This document shows positions 25,594-33,075 of a stretch of 47,416 bases of DNA, piece by piece. The stretch lies in NCBI GenBank assembly GCA_910588375.1, contig CAJUQA010000010.1, positions 1-47,416 on the forward strand, read 5' to 3'. Source of the stretch: an uncultured Odoribacter sp. GTDB taxonomy: Bacteria; Bacteroidota; Bacteroidia; Bacteroidales; Marinifilaceae. Under the pieces are notes generated by a model, which saw only the letters and a program-made list of their open reading frames with translations, had not been told where the DNA came from and searched no databases. The position numbers and the translations under genes are program-made. Position 1 is the stretch's first letter. Every line of letters starts with the position of its first letter.

Positions 25594-26340
25594 ATGGCAA
25601 AACAGTATTTTTGGCAGGGATGGTTATTGGATAATCCCTTAACGGAAGACCCTAATGATTTCACTTTGAAGGTGAAAGCGGGCAATATGGTAACAATTGA
25701 AGACATCGCCAAAGCGTTGCAGGCGGAAGGAACTGAATTTCAATTGGAAACACTTATCGATATTCTGAACCGGGGTGACCGCATCATCCGCAACAAACTG
25801 CTTGCCGGATTCAGTGTGGGCACCGGAGTTTTTTATGCTTATCCGAGCGTGTCGGGTGTGTGGTATGATAAAAACGAAACATTTGATGAGAAAAAGCACA
25901 AAGTGGGCGTAAACTTCCAGTTGAGTGCCGCCTTGCGTGAGGGAGTGAAGCAGGTGGGTGTGGAGGTGTTGGGTGTATCTGCTGCCGGCCCGGAGATTTC
26001 AGGTGTGACGGACACGTGGACGGGCGAGTTGAACGGCTTGATTACGCCCGATGAAGTGGTGACAGTGAAAGGGCGTAACATCCAGATAGCCGGTGAGAAT
26101 GAGGGCAACGGCATCCGTTTCATCCGGGTGGACGATAGCAGTACAACAGTATCGGTAGAAATGCGTCGTTTGACGGTGAACAATCCTTCTGCGTTGTCGT
26201 TCCGTGTGCCGAAGCTGACTCCGGGCGACTATTATTTGGAATTGACCACGCAATATTCGGCGGGAGGCAGCTTGTTGAAGCAGGCGCGTACCACCCGTTT
26301 TGAGAAAGTGCTGAACGTACCGGCAGCAGAGCAGGATTAG
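25594..26340 (+). CDS. HU-like DNA-binding protein with C-terminal DUF4469 (Ig-like) domain
   Basis: 248 residues. The N-terminal 120 residues match the HU/IHF-like DNA-binding family common in Bacteroidota (TIEDIAKALQAEG, FSVGTGVFYAYPSVSG, FQLSAALREGV). The C-terminal half, about 125-245, is the DUF4469 Ig-like domain (GELNGLITPDEVVTVKGRNI, FRVPKLTPGDYYLELTTQYS). There is no signal peptide, so it is cytoplasmic or nucleoid-associated. The two palindromes in front could be its own binding sites, though HU-like proteins are usually not sequence specific. It is monocistronic by position: a terminator lies upstream and a long hairpin directly follows. Its biological role is not known to me. Confidence 0.8.
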   Translation: MAKQYFWQGWLLDNPLTEDPNDFTLKVKAGNMVTIEDIAKALQAEGTEFQLETLIDILNRGDRIIRNKLLAGFSVGTGVFYAYPSVSGVWYDKNETFDEKKHKVGVNFQLSAALREGVKQVGVEVLGVSAAGPEISGVTDTWTGELNGLITPDEVVTVKGRNIQIAGENEGNGIRFIRVDDSSTTVSVEMRRLTVNNPSALSFRVPKLTPGDYYLELTTQYSAGGSLLKQARTTRFEKVLNVPAAEQD

Positions 26341-26346
26341 TGAGGT

Positions 26347-26391
26347 GTGTCACGCGTCCGTATGGGACATCCCCATACGGGCGTGTGACAC
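26347..26391 (+). terminator. Long hairpin after the HU/DUF4469 gene
   Basis: Bases 26347-26366 pair with 26372-26391 along 20 positions (two G-U pairs), with a 5-base loop. No U-tract follows. A smaller hairpin (TGTGG/CCACA) follows near 26407-26424. It could terminate transcription or stabilise the 3' end. Confidence 0.6.
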
Positions 26392-26468
26392 TCATTAAGA
26401 CGGGAGTGTGGAGTATCCCCACATGTTCGTAGTGAATAGAAACAGTAAATTAAATTCTATAAATAAAT

Positions 26469-27299
26469 ATGACGATGAAACAACTATTTTATTGGATGTT
26501 GTGCCTGTCGCTGTTGGTGGGGTGCAGCAAGGACGATGATGATGACAACAAAGTAAAAATCGGTAAGGACTTTACGGAGAAGGTATCGGGCGTGGAGTTG
26601 GAGATGGTGTATGTGAAGGGCGGGACGTTCCGTATGGGTGCTACTTCGGAGCAGGGGAACGATGCGTATGATAGAGAGAAACCTGTTCATACAGTTACCC
26701 TTTCTGATTATTACATCGGTAAGTTTGAGGTGACACAAGGGTTGTGGGAGAAGGTGATGGGCACAACGCTTGAGCAGCAGCGGGATAAAGTAAATTCAAG
26801 TTGGCCTTTTTGTGGTGTTGGTTCCGATTATCCGATGTATTATGTGAATTGGGAGGAAGCGCAGGAATTTTGCAAGAAGTTGAGTGAATTGACGGGGCGG
26901 AAGTATGCTTTGCCTACAGAGGCTCAGTGGGAGTATGCCGCCCGCGGCGGGGTGAAGAGTGCGGGGTATAAATACAGCGGCAGTAATGATATCGAAAATG
27001 TGGCGTGGTATAGTGACAATAGTAATTCTTCCACTCATTCTGTGGGAACGAAGCAGCCTAACGAGTTGGGGATTTATGATATGTCCGGTAATGTATCGGA
27101 GTGGTGCAGTGATTGGTTTGACTATTACAGCAGTGATGCACAGACGGACCCTACGGGTCCTGTATCGGGCTCTCGCCGCGTGTTGCGCGGTGGTAGTTGG
27201 GACGACTATGCGAGGTACTGTCGTGTGTCATATCGGGACTACAGCGATCCGAGCTACAGGGGCAGCAACTACGGTTTCCGCGTTGTGCTTCTTCCGTAG
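26469..27299 (+). CDS. SUMF1/C-type-lectin-fold lipoprotein, DGR-type variable protein 1
   Basis: 276 residues. Signal peptide with lipobox LVGC (C19), then an acidic linker, so probably a surface lipoprotein. The rest is one SUMF1 domain (MVYVKGGTFRMG, YYIGKFEVTQGLWEKVMG, PTEAQWEYAARGG, GIYDMSGNVSEWCSDW, VLRGGSW, GFRVVLLP). The C-terminal pattern RGGSWxxxAxxCRVSxRxxxxP...GFRVVL is that of DGR-diversified lectin-fold proteins. Only one of the two catalytic cysteines of formylglycine-generating enzyme is in place, so it is a binding protein, not an enzyme. It is identical at DNA level to the gene at 27631 over 618 bp, then differs in the variable region 27174-27272. ATG at 26475 is an alternative start. 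Ligand unknown. Confidence 0.9.
   Translation: MTMKQLFYWMLCLSLLVGCSKDDDDDNKVKIGKDFTEKVSGVELEMVYVKGGTFRMGATSEQGNDAYDREKPVHTVTLSDYYIGKFEVTQGLWEKVMGTTLEQQRDKVNSSWPFCGVGSDYPMYYVNWEEAQEFCKKLSELTGRKYALPTEAQWEYAARGGVKSAGYKYSGSNDIENVAWYSDNSNSSTHSVGTKQPNELGIYDMSGNVSEWCSDWFDYYSSDAQTDPTGPVSGSRRVLRGGSWDDYARYCRVSYRDYSDPSYRGSNYGFRVVLLP
26556..27173 (+). repeat. 618-bp perfect direct repeat, copy 1 (scaffold of DGR target 1)
   Basis: Base-for-base identical to 27712-28329. The identity ends exactly where the variable region starts. Confidence 0.95.
27174..27272 (+). other. DGR-type variable region 1
   Basis: 33 codons before the invariant GFRVVLLP end. Against variable region 2 (28330-28428) there are 21 differences in 99 bp. 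In 18 one copy has A. In two (G/T) both copies fit independent change from A. Only one (TGT/TGC) does not fit. The variable codons end in C or T, as expected for mutagenised AAC/AAT codons, with one AGG/GGG exception. Confidence 0.88.
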
Positions 27300-27366
27300 T
27301 TTACGGGAGGGTATACTAAATAAATGAATAAGAGAATTTAATAATAACAGTGAAAATAAAATTATT

Positions 27367-27606
27367 ATGGGGAGAATTGTGATTAGATTTAGAACAGAGG
27401 TGCAGTTATATGCCTTTGTTAAATTTTATAGTGGAACACCTGGTTTTTGGGGACATAGGCACCCTAATTATGGAGGACAAGTAAAAATAGATAGGTCTTT
27501 GGGAAGTAGTATTTATAAGTGGGTGTATCTTGACTCAGAATATGTTAAAGATTTCGAGCAGTTGGGGCGGGATGTGATGATGTTTGGAGGAGAATTTGAA
27601 TCGTAG
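27367..27606 (+). CDS. Small protein of unknown function between the two DGR targets
   Basis: 79 residues, no signal peptide or membrane segment, rich in aromatic and basic residues (VYLDSEYVKDFEQLG near the end). It lies 67 bp after the first variable lipoprotein and ends 24 bp before the second, in the same direction. It does not look like an Avd accessory protein (usually longer and helical) and has no reverse-transcriptase motif. It could be a real small gene or a fortuitous frame; the position within an operon-like run is the main support. Confidence 0.5.
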   Translation: MGRIVIRFRTEVQLYAFVKFYSGTPGFWGHRHPNYGGQVKIDRSLGSSIYKWVYLDSEYVKDFEQLGRDVMMFGGEFES

Positions 27607-27630
27607 TTAATTAAAAAATAAAGAAAAAAG

Positions 27631-28455
27631 ATGAAACAATTATTTTATTTGATGCTGTGCCTGTCGCTATTGGCAGGGTGCAACAAGGATCATGACGATG
27701 ACAACAAAGTGAAAATCGGTAAGGACTTTACGGAGAAGGTATCGGGCGTGGAGTTGGAGATGGTGTATGTGAAGGGCGGGACGTTCCGTATGGGTGCTAC
27801 TTCGGAGCAGGGGAACGATGCGTATGATAGAGAGAAACCTGTTCATACAGTTACCCTTTCTGATTATTACATCGGTAAGTTTGAGGTGACACAAGGGTTG
27901 TGGGAGAAGGTGATGGGCACAACGCTTGAGCAGCAGCGGGATAAAGTAAATTCAAGTTGGCCTTTTTGTGGTGTTGGTTCCGATTATCCGATGTATTATG
28001 TGAATTGGGAGGAAGCGCAGGAATTTTGCAAGAAGTTGAGTGAATTGACGGGGCGGAAGTATGCTTTGCCTACAGAGGCTCAGTGGGAGTATGCCGCCCG
28101 CGGCGGGGTGAAGAGTGCGGGGTATAAATACAGCGGCAGTAATGATATCGAAAATGTGGCGTGGTATAGTGACAATAGTAATTCTTCCACTCATTCTGTG
28201 GGAACGAAGCAGCCTAACGAGTTGGGGATTTATGATATGTCCGGTAATGTATCGGAGTGGTGCAGTGATTGGTTTGACTATTACAGCAGTGATGCACAGA
28301 CGGACCCTACGGGTCCTGTATCGGGCTCTAACCGCGTGTTGCGCGGTGGTAGTTGGGGCATCAATGCGAGGTACTGCCGTGTGTCGTTTCGGTTCAGCTA
28401 CAATCCGAGCGACGGGGACAGCTACAACGGTTTCCGCGTTGTACTTCTTCCATAA
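27631..28455 (+). CDS. SUMF1/C-type-lectin-fold lipoprotein, DGR-type variable protein 2
   Basis: 274 residues. Signal peptide with textbook lipobox LAGC (C17) and an acidic linker, then a SUMF1 domain. It differs from protein 1 at a few residues of the signal and linker, is identical for about 206 residues, and then differs at most exposed positions of the last 40 residues (RGGSWGIN against RGGSWDDY, CRVSFRFSYN against CRVSYRDYSD) while keeping the framework residues W, A, CRVS, R, P and GFRVVLLP. It is a likely surface-exposed binding protein whose recognition face is diversified. A GC-rich hairpin lies about 60 bp after its stop; nothing like it follows protein 1. Confidence 0.9.
   Translation: MKQLFYLMLCLSLLAGCNKDHDDDNKVKIGKDFTEKVSGVELEMVYVKGGTFRMGATSEQGNDAYDREKPVHTVTLSDYYIGKFEVTQGLWEKVMGTTLEQQRDKVNSSWPFCGVGSDYPMYYVNWEEAQEFCKKLSELTGRKYALPTEAQWEYAARGGVKSAGYKYSGSNDIENVAWYSDNSNSSTHSVGTKQPNELGIYDMSGNVSEWCSDWFDYYSSDAQTDPTGPVSGSNRVLRGGSWGINARYCRVSFRFSYNPSDGDSYNGFRVVLLP
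27712..28329 (+). repeat. 618-bp perfect direct repeat, copy 2 (scaffold of DGR target 2)
   Basis: Identical to 26556-27173. The complete lack of synonymous changes shows recent duplication or ongoing conversion. Confidence 0.95.
28330..28428 (+). other. DGR-type variable region 2
   Basis: Aligned with 27174-27272. Variable codons at the same places (AAC/CGC, GGC/GAC, ATC/GAC, AAT/TAT, TTT/TAT, TTC/GAC, AGC/TAC and others) keep their third base, as adenine-specific mutagenesis of AAY codons predicts. The framework codons between them are unchanged. Confidence 0.88.
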
Positions 28456-28515
28456 AAAGTTGAAAAGGTTAAAAGAGTGGAAGCAGTTGAAGGGCTGAAA
28501 AATTGAAAGAGCAAA

Positions 28516-28572
28516 GGGGCGCCGAGTATGCAAGGAGCGAACGGAGTGAAGCGAGGGCATACGCCGCGCCCC
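28516..28572 (+). promoter_or_regulatory. GC-rich hairpin downstream of variable region 2
   Basis: GGGGCGC (28516-28522) pairs with GCGCCCC (28566-28572) and inner TATGC (28527-28531) with GCATA (28557-28561). There is no U-tract. In described DGRs a hairpin just after the variable region aids retargeting, but this one lies about 90 bp from it and has a long loop, so a link is only a possibility. Confidence 0.4.
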
Positions 28573-28600
28573 TGCGACCTTGACCTGATAAAATTAGGAT

Positions 28601-28975
28601 ATGATGATGAAAAAATTGAAAAAAAGGATTTTGTGGTTGTTTGCCTGTTTGAGTGTGATGGTAGGATTGTTCGCCTCCTGTTCGGATGATGATCCTCCGA
28701 TTTTTGCCACGGTGAGCGGCACAGTGACGGACTATGAGACCGGCGAGCCGCTTGCCAATGCCACGGTGACGCTTTCTCCTTCAAGTTATACACAAAAAAC
28801 AGATGCAACGGGATGTTTCCGTTTTAAAGAATTGGAACCTCAGTCTTATACCATTATTGTACAGAAAACGGGTTATCAGCCCAACCGTAAGAATGTTACC
28901 GCTGTCAGCGGCGAGGAGCTGGAGGTGAATATTCCTTTGACATTTATTGATACTGAAAATAATACTAATGAATAA
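28601..28975 (+). CDS. Carboxypeptidase-regulatory-like (Ig-fold) lipoprotein
   Basis: 124 residues. Signal peptide with lipobox FASC (C27) and acidic SDDD after it, which favours surface export in Bacteroidota. Residues 36-112 form one carboxypeptidase-regulatory-like beta-sandwich (VSGTVTDYETGEPLANATVTL, GCFRFKELEPQSYTIIVQKTGY). Its stop overlaps the next start by one base (TAATG), so translation is probably coupled to the BACON/Ig/DUF1566 protein that follows, which begins with a similar domain. No enzymatic role is expected; an accessory or anchoring surface role is inferred. Confidence 0.8.
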   Translation: MMMKKLKKRILWLFACLSVMVGLFASCSDDDPPIFATVSGTVTDYETGEPLANATVTLSPSSYTQKTDATGCFRFKELEPQSYTIIVQKTGYQPNRKNVTAVSGEELEVNIPLTFIDTENNTNE

Positions 28976-31476
28976 TGACGATGAAACAGATTTTTGTTTT
29001 GCTTGGGCTTTTCTTTGTGTGCCTTGCGTGTTCAGAAGAGCGCATCGAGCCGTCTCTCGGCGGGATTGCGGGGAGCGTGTCGGACAAGACTACGGGAGAG
29101 TCGGTGGCAACAGTGAATGTGAGTTTGTCACCCGGCGGGGCGTCGACGGTGACAGGAAGCGACGGGACTTTTGCTTTTAGAGAGCTCGATGCGGGGACAT
29201 ATACTGTCGCTATCCGCAAGGAGGGGTATTTGGCGAATGACGGTACGTTTAGTGTTACACAGGGAAAACAGACTTCTGCCCATTTGCTTATTGAACGTAT
29301 TCCGGCCGTTGTAACTACAGACCTAAAGGAATTGGATTTTGGTAATGATGCCAGCGTAAATACACTTTCATTCAAGATAGTTAACAGCGGTTATGAGGAT
29401 TTGGCGTGGGAAATAGAGCAAAATTGTCCGTGGATACAGGAGGTGAAGCCCAAAAGCGGTACTTTGGGATATGGTAAAACCGGAACGATTGTTGTCGTGA
29501 TTGACCGCAATTTGCTGGATGCCGGGGAAAATAAAACCGTTCTGGTCGTGAAATCAACAAATGGTAGCTCTCAAGTAGAGGTGAAGGCTGTCGGGGAGGA
29601 ACGTGTGCTTCCGGTATTAAATACCCTTGAGGTGACGGATATTATGAGAAGTTCGGCAACCTTGAACGGAGAGATACTTAATGCCGGCATACCAGCTTAT
29701 ACAGAGCGGGGATTTGTTTATAATACCGAACCGATGCCAACTTTGGAGAATGCCTTGAAACAGCTCACCGCTCCCGTGACGGACAGTGCTGTTTATTCTT
29801 GTCGTATAGAGGGATTGACGATGGGGACAACTTATTATGTACGGGCGTATGCCAAAAATAGTAATGGAGTTTCTTATGCATCCAATGAGGTTTCGTTTGT
29901 GGCGAAAAACATGTCACTACAGGTATCTGTACAGGAAGCAACGGGTGTGAGTGTTTCTGCCGGGACAGCTGTATTGCACGGAACAATTGTCAGTGTCGGC
30001 ACTCCTGCTTATACGGAACGGGGTTTTGTGTATAATACAATCAGTAATCCAACGGTGGAGGATACAAAAGTGTTGGTGGCGGGAAACGGTACGGGTGCTT
30101 TTAGTGCGGCGATTTCCGGATTGTCTCTAAATCAGGTGTATTATGTACGGGCGTATGCTATTAATAAATCAGGCGTGGTTTACAGTTCTTCTGAAATTTC
30201 TTTTACAACGCAAACAACTCTGCCGCAAGTTTCAGTACAGAATGCTACGAATATAAAAGTTTCAGATGGGACAGCTGTACTGCACGGGGCAGTTGTCAGT
30301 GTAGGGGACCCGGCCTATACGGAACGGGGATTTGTGTATAGTACAATCAGTAATCCAACGGTGGAGGATACGAAAGTGTTGGTGGCGGGCAGTGGAACGG
30401 GAGCTTTTAGTGCGGCGATTTCGGAATTATCGCACGATCAAACTTATTATGTTCGTGCATATGCTATTAATAAAGCAGGTGTGGTTTATAGTTCTTCTGA
30501 GATTTCTTTTACAATGAAAACAACCTTACCCCAAGTTTCCATACAAGAAGCGACGGAGGTCAATTTATATACTGGGACAGCTGTATTGCACGGGAAAATT
30601 CTCAATGTCGGTGTGCCTGCTTATACGGAACGAGGTTTTGTGTATAATACAATTAGTAATCCAACAGTGGAGAATACGAAAGTGTTGGTGGCGGGAAATG
30701 GTACGGGTGCTTTCAGTGCGGCGATTTCAAAGCTATCATATGGCCAAACTTATTATGTTCGTGCGTATGCCATTAATAAAGCAGGTGTGAGCTATAGTTC
30801 TTCGGAAATACAGGTATCGATGAAACCCACACTACCTTTACTTCAAACGCTTGAGGCAACAAATATAAATCTAAATGCGAGAACAGCAACTCTTAATGGT
30901 ACGATAATTAAAAATGGGCTTCCAGCTTATACTGAAAAAGGTTTTGTTTATGGAACGATAAAGAATCCAACATTGGATAACTCAACTATTTTTAAGGTGG
31001 TAGTTCAGGGAAATGAAGTAGGTGAGTTTAGTGCAAAAATCTCGCAACTGAGAGGTAATGAAGATATTTATTTTCGGGCTTATGTAATCAATCAAGCAGG
31101 AACGGTTTATGGAGAAAGCATGAAAATACCTATGCAGTACATGGCGATAAAAGCAGGAAACCTTGCTGTGCAACGGGGGGATTTGGAAGAGATGACTTGG
31201 ACTTCTGCCATGTCTATGTGTGAAAATTCAACTGTAGCAGGGTATTCCGATTGGCGGCTTCCTACTGAGGATGAATTGATGATGCTTTATGCTAATAGGG
31301 AAATTATTGGCGGATTTTCAGAAAGTATATATTGGTCTTCAGATTATCATAGGATAATGGAGAGATTTTATATTCATGTCTTGAATTTTGAAGATGGGCA
31401 ACTTTATCAGACTACCAATGAAACAGACTTAAATTCAGAGTTGTTGAATGCCCGTTGTGTACGGACACTTAAATAA
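28975..31476 (+). CDS. Multidomain lipoprotein: carboxypeptidase-regulatory-like, BACON, five Ig/Fn3-like repeats, DUF1566
   Basis: 833 residues. Lipobox CLAC (C19). Residues 28-108 are a carboxypeptidase-regulatory-like domain (GSVSDKTTGESVATVNVSL). About 112-208 is BACON-like (LDFGNDASVNTLSFKIVNSG, NCPWIQEVKPKSG). About 212-722 holds five repeats of about 100 residues (PAYTERGFVY..., YYVRAYAINK.G..YSSSE), of which repeats 2-4 are nearly identical. 735-833 is a DUF1566/Lcl C-terminal domain (MTWTSAMSMCEN, YSDWRLPTEDELMMLY, YWSSD, NARCVRTLK). DUF1566 is, as far as I recall, a C-type-lectin-like domain, so this may be another ligand-binding tip on an Ig-like stalk. It is translationally coupled to the small lipoprotein upstream. 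Confidence 0.85.
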   Translation: MTMKQIFVLLGLFFVCLACSEERIEPSLGGIAGSVSDKTTGESVATVNVSLSPGGASTVTGSDGTFAFRELDAGTYTVAIRKEGYLANDGTFSVTQGKQTSAHLLIERIPAVVTTDLKELDFGNDASVNTLSFKIVNSGYEDLAWEIEQNCPWIQEVKPKSGTLGYGKTGTIVVVIDRNLLDAGENKTVLVVKSTNGSSQVEVKAVGEERVLPVLNTLEVTDIMRSSATLNGEILNAGIPAYTERGFVYNTEPMPTLENALKQLTAPVTDSAVYSCRIEGLTMGTTYYVRAYAKNSNGVSYASNEVSFVAKNMSLQVSVQEATGVSVSAGTAVLHGTIVSVGTPAYTERGFVYNTISNPTVEDTKVLVAGNGTGAFSAAISGLSLNQVYYVRAYAINKSGVVYSSSEISFTTQTTLPQVSVQNATNIKVSDGTAVLHGAVVSVGDPAYTERGFVYSTISNPTVEDTKVLVAGSGTGAFSAAISELSHDQTYYVRAYAINKAGVVYSSSEISFTMKTTLPQVSIQEATEVNLYTGTAVLHGKILNVGVPAYTERGFVYNTISNPTVENTKVLVAGNGTGAFSAAISKLSYGQTYYVRAYAINKAGVSYSSSEIQVSMKPTLPLLQTLEATNINLNARTATLNGTIIKNGLPAYTEKGFVYGTIKNPTLDNSTIFKVVVQGNEVGEFSAKISQLRGNEDIYFRAYVINQAGTVYGESMKIPMQYMAIKAGNLAVQRGDLEEMTWTSAMSMCENSTVAGYSDWRLPTEDELMMLYANREIIGGFSESIYWSSDYHRIMERFYIHVLNFEDGQLYQTTNETDLNSELLNARCVRTLK
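29608..31140 (+). repeat. Five tandem ~300-bp repeats encoding Ig/Fn3-like units
   Basis: Units start near 29608, 29920, 30225, 30525 and 30825. Each encodes PAYTE(R/K)GFVY and, except the last, YYVRAYA. The middle three are the most alike in DNA (GCTTATACGGAACG and GTGTTGGTGGCGGG recur), so unit number could change by recombination. Confidence 0.85.
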
Positions 31477-31505
31477 TGAATGGTTGGACGTAAAATATAT
31501 TGGTT

Positions 31506-32060
31506 ATGAAAATAAGTATAAGAAATGGTTTTTTAGTTTTTGTCATTATGTTCGGAGTAGTATCCGGTGTATGCGGAAGGGGGATGAATGTGGCAAAAGG
31601 TGTTGAAATGCCAACGCTTAAAGGTGATACGGATGAATATTTTGAAGCATTGGGTATTTCTTATGGTTCTAAAGTGCGGATGGGGGAATTGCATATGTTG
31701 GCATTGACGAATGCACAGAATATTATCCGTCAGAAAATGGCACATGTTTATAAGGGAGTCATAGAAGATTACATGAGAGTGTATGGGAATAATCTTGGGA
31801 CAGATATTGAGACAAAAATGGAACGAGGGGGAAAACAGTTTATAAATGCTATTCTCAATGATACACGGGAGGTCGGCAGCCCTGAATTTTCGGAGATGGA
31901 TGAAAAGGGAAATGTTACCTGCTATGTGGTTGCACGGGTGTATAAACAAGGACTTGCAGAAAAAATGGTTGATTTTATTTTAAAAAGTGAGGACTTGAAA
32001 GATGAACTTGAAGAAATGCCATTGCGGCGGATAATTAATAAAAATTTTGATAATAAATGA
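31506..32060 (+). CDS. Secreted protein, LPP20/FlgP-like family (hypothetical)
   Basis: 184 residues from ATG 31506; a TTG start at 31500 would add two residues. A signal peptide is visible (FLVFVIMFGVVSGVCG). The body has a helix with repeated charged residues (ALTNAQNIIRQKMAHVYKG) and a beta segment (GNVTCYVVARVYKQGLAEKM), the layout of LPP20-like envelope proteins, but I am not certain of the family. The stop overlaps the next gene by four bases (ATGA), so the two are probably translated together. Periplasmic or outer-membrane location is inferred. Confidence 0.65.
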   Translation: MKISIRNGFLVFVIMFGVVSGVCGRGMNVAKGVEMPTLKGDTDEYFEALGISYGSKVRMGELHMLALTNAQNIIRQKMAHVYKGVIEDYMRVYGNNLGTDIETKMERGGKQFINAILNDTREVGSPEFSEMDEKGNVTCYVVARVYKQGLAEKMVDFILKSEDLKDELEEMPLRRIINKNFDNK

Positions 32061-32839
32061 AAGCTTATTTGATTTTAGGTTGTGTCATGCTGTTTTCGTT
32101 CGTAGCAACGGGACAGTCTGTTTCTTCTGTTAAGCGTCCTGTGTGGTTGGATGGCTTTTTTGAAGAAGTAGAATATTCTTATGTGGAAAAAACTTCGGCA
32201 GTTGGAAGTTCAGAGGAAAAAGCCCGGAATCAGGCGGCTCGAATTGTCATTGAACGGCGTTTGAATACGACCGGTTTGACCGTGAGAATACAGGGTGACA
32301 GTATCATTGTTCTAAATAGTGATTTGACGGTGAAAGCCCGGGTTATTGATGAATTTATTGAACAGATTTTGGATGGAAAGGTTCGTGTGCATTTGTTGGT
32401 ACAAACGGCAAAACTTCCTTGGAATCAGTATGAATGGGTGCGATTGTCAACTCGTTATCCGTTTTCACCGCGTGTTTTTTTGCCGGGGATGGAGCAGATT
32501 TATAAAGGCAGTGTGACGAAAGGTGCGTTGTTCATTGCGGGGGAAGCAGCGGCTGTGGGAGGGATTGTGGCATTTGAGAGTCTTCGAGCTTCCAAGAAGT
32601 CTAAGTTTAATCAAACTCATGACGTAGCTGCCCGACGCAAATATAATGATGATGCAAACAGGATGCGGAATTTGCGTAACGGTTTTATTGTAGGGGCGGC
32701 AGCTATTTATCTTTGGAACATTATAGATGGGTGTGTTGCCAAGGGAGAAGAACGTGTTTGGATAAAAAAGGTTAAAATGCGAATTGAACCCCAGGTGACT
32801 TCACAATCAGCCGGAATGGCATTGGTGTTGAATTTTTAA
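32057..32839 (+). CDS. Envelope protein with LPP20-like N-terminus and DUF5683-like C-terminus
   Basis: 260 residues with a signal peptide ending near GQS (about 20). Residues about 28-120 resemble the LPP20-type fold (EEKARNQAARIVIERRLNTTG). About 135-240 resemble DUF5683 (FLPGMEQIYKGSVTKGALFIAGEA, RNLRNGFIVGAAAIYLWNIIDG) with two hydrophobic segments, so it is probably membrane associated. The start lies inside the stop of the preceding gene. The conserved pairing suggests a common envelope function, not known to me. Confidence 0.7.
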   Translation: MKAYLILGCVMLFSFVATGQSVSSVKRPVWLDGFFEEVEYSYVEKTSAVGSSEEKARNQAARIVIERRLNTTGLTVRIQGDSIIVLNSDLTVKARVIDEFIEQILDGKVRVHLLVQTAKLPWNQYEWVRLSTRYPFSPRVFLPGMEQIYKGSVTKGALFIAGEAAAVGGIVAFESLRASKKSKFNQTHDVAARRKYNDDANRMRNLRNGFIVGAAAIYLWNIIDGCVAKGEERVWIKKVKMRIEPQVTSQSAGMALVLNF

Positions 32840-32850
32840 TAATATGTGTC

Positions 32851-33075
32851 ATGAAAATAAAGGAATTTTGGAATAGATTTAAAGAATTGATAGTGGTATT
32901 AGCGGGGATTGCGACAATTGCCACTTTTGTTATTGTATATCTTATATCGGATTCTGATGCAAAAATTGAAACCGGCTCTTCTTCCACAAAAACAAGCAAT
33001 AATGTATCAGAGGAAGAAAGGGATAAAATAGATTCAGCCCAATATGAGTTTTATAAAAGAAATAATCTGAATTGA
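32851..33075 (+). CDS. Small single-pass membrane protein
   Basis: 74 residues with one clear membrane helix at about 13-33 (LIVVLAGIATIATFVIVYLI), a short basic N-terminus, and a Ser/Thr-rich then charged tail. It starts 11 bp after the DUF5683-like gene in the same direction and is the last gene of the run from 26469. No family recognised. Real coding potential is supported by the membrane helix and close spacing. Confidence 0.6.
   Translation: MKIKEFWNRFKELIVVLAGIATIATFVIVYLISDSDAKIETGSSSTKTSNNVSEEERDKIDSAQYEFYKRNNLN

Noticed and set aside
26469..28455. Annotation of the two lipoproteins as sulfatase-modifying enzymes
   Set aside because: The second catalytic cysteine of formylglycine-generating enzyme is replaced by arginine and the active-site segment is the variable region; a binding role fits better.
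29608..31140. CRISPR-like periodicity in the repeated region
   Set aside because: Repeats are about 300 bp, in frame and coding; no short repeat-spacer array occurs anywhere in the window.
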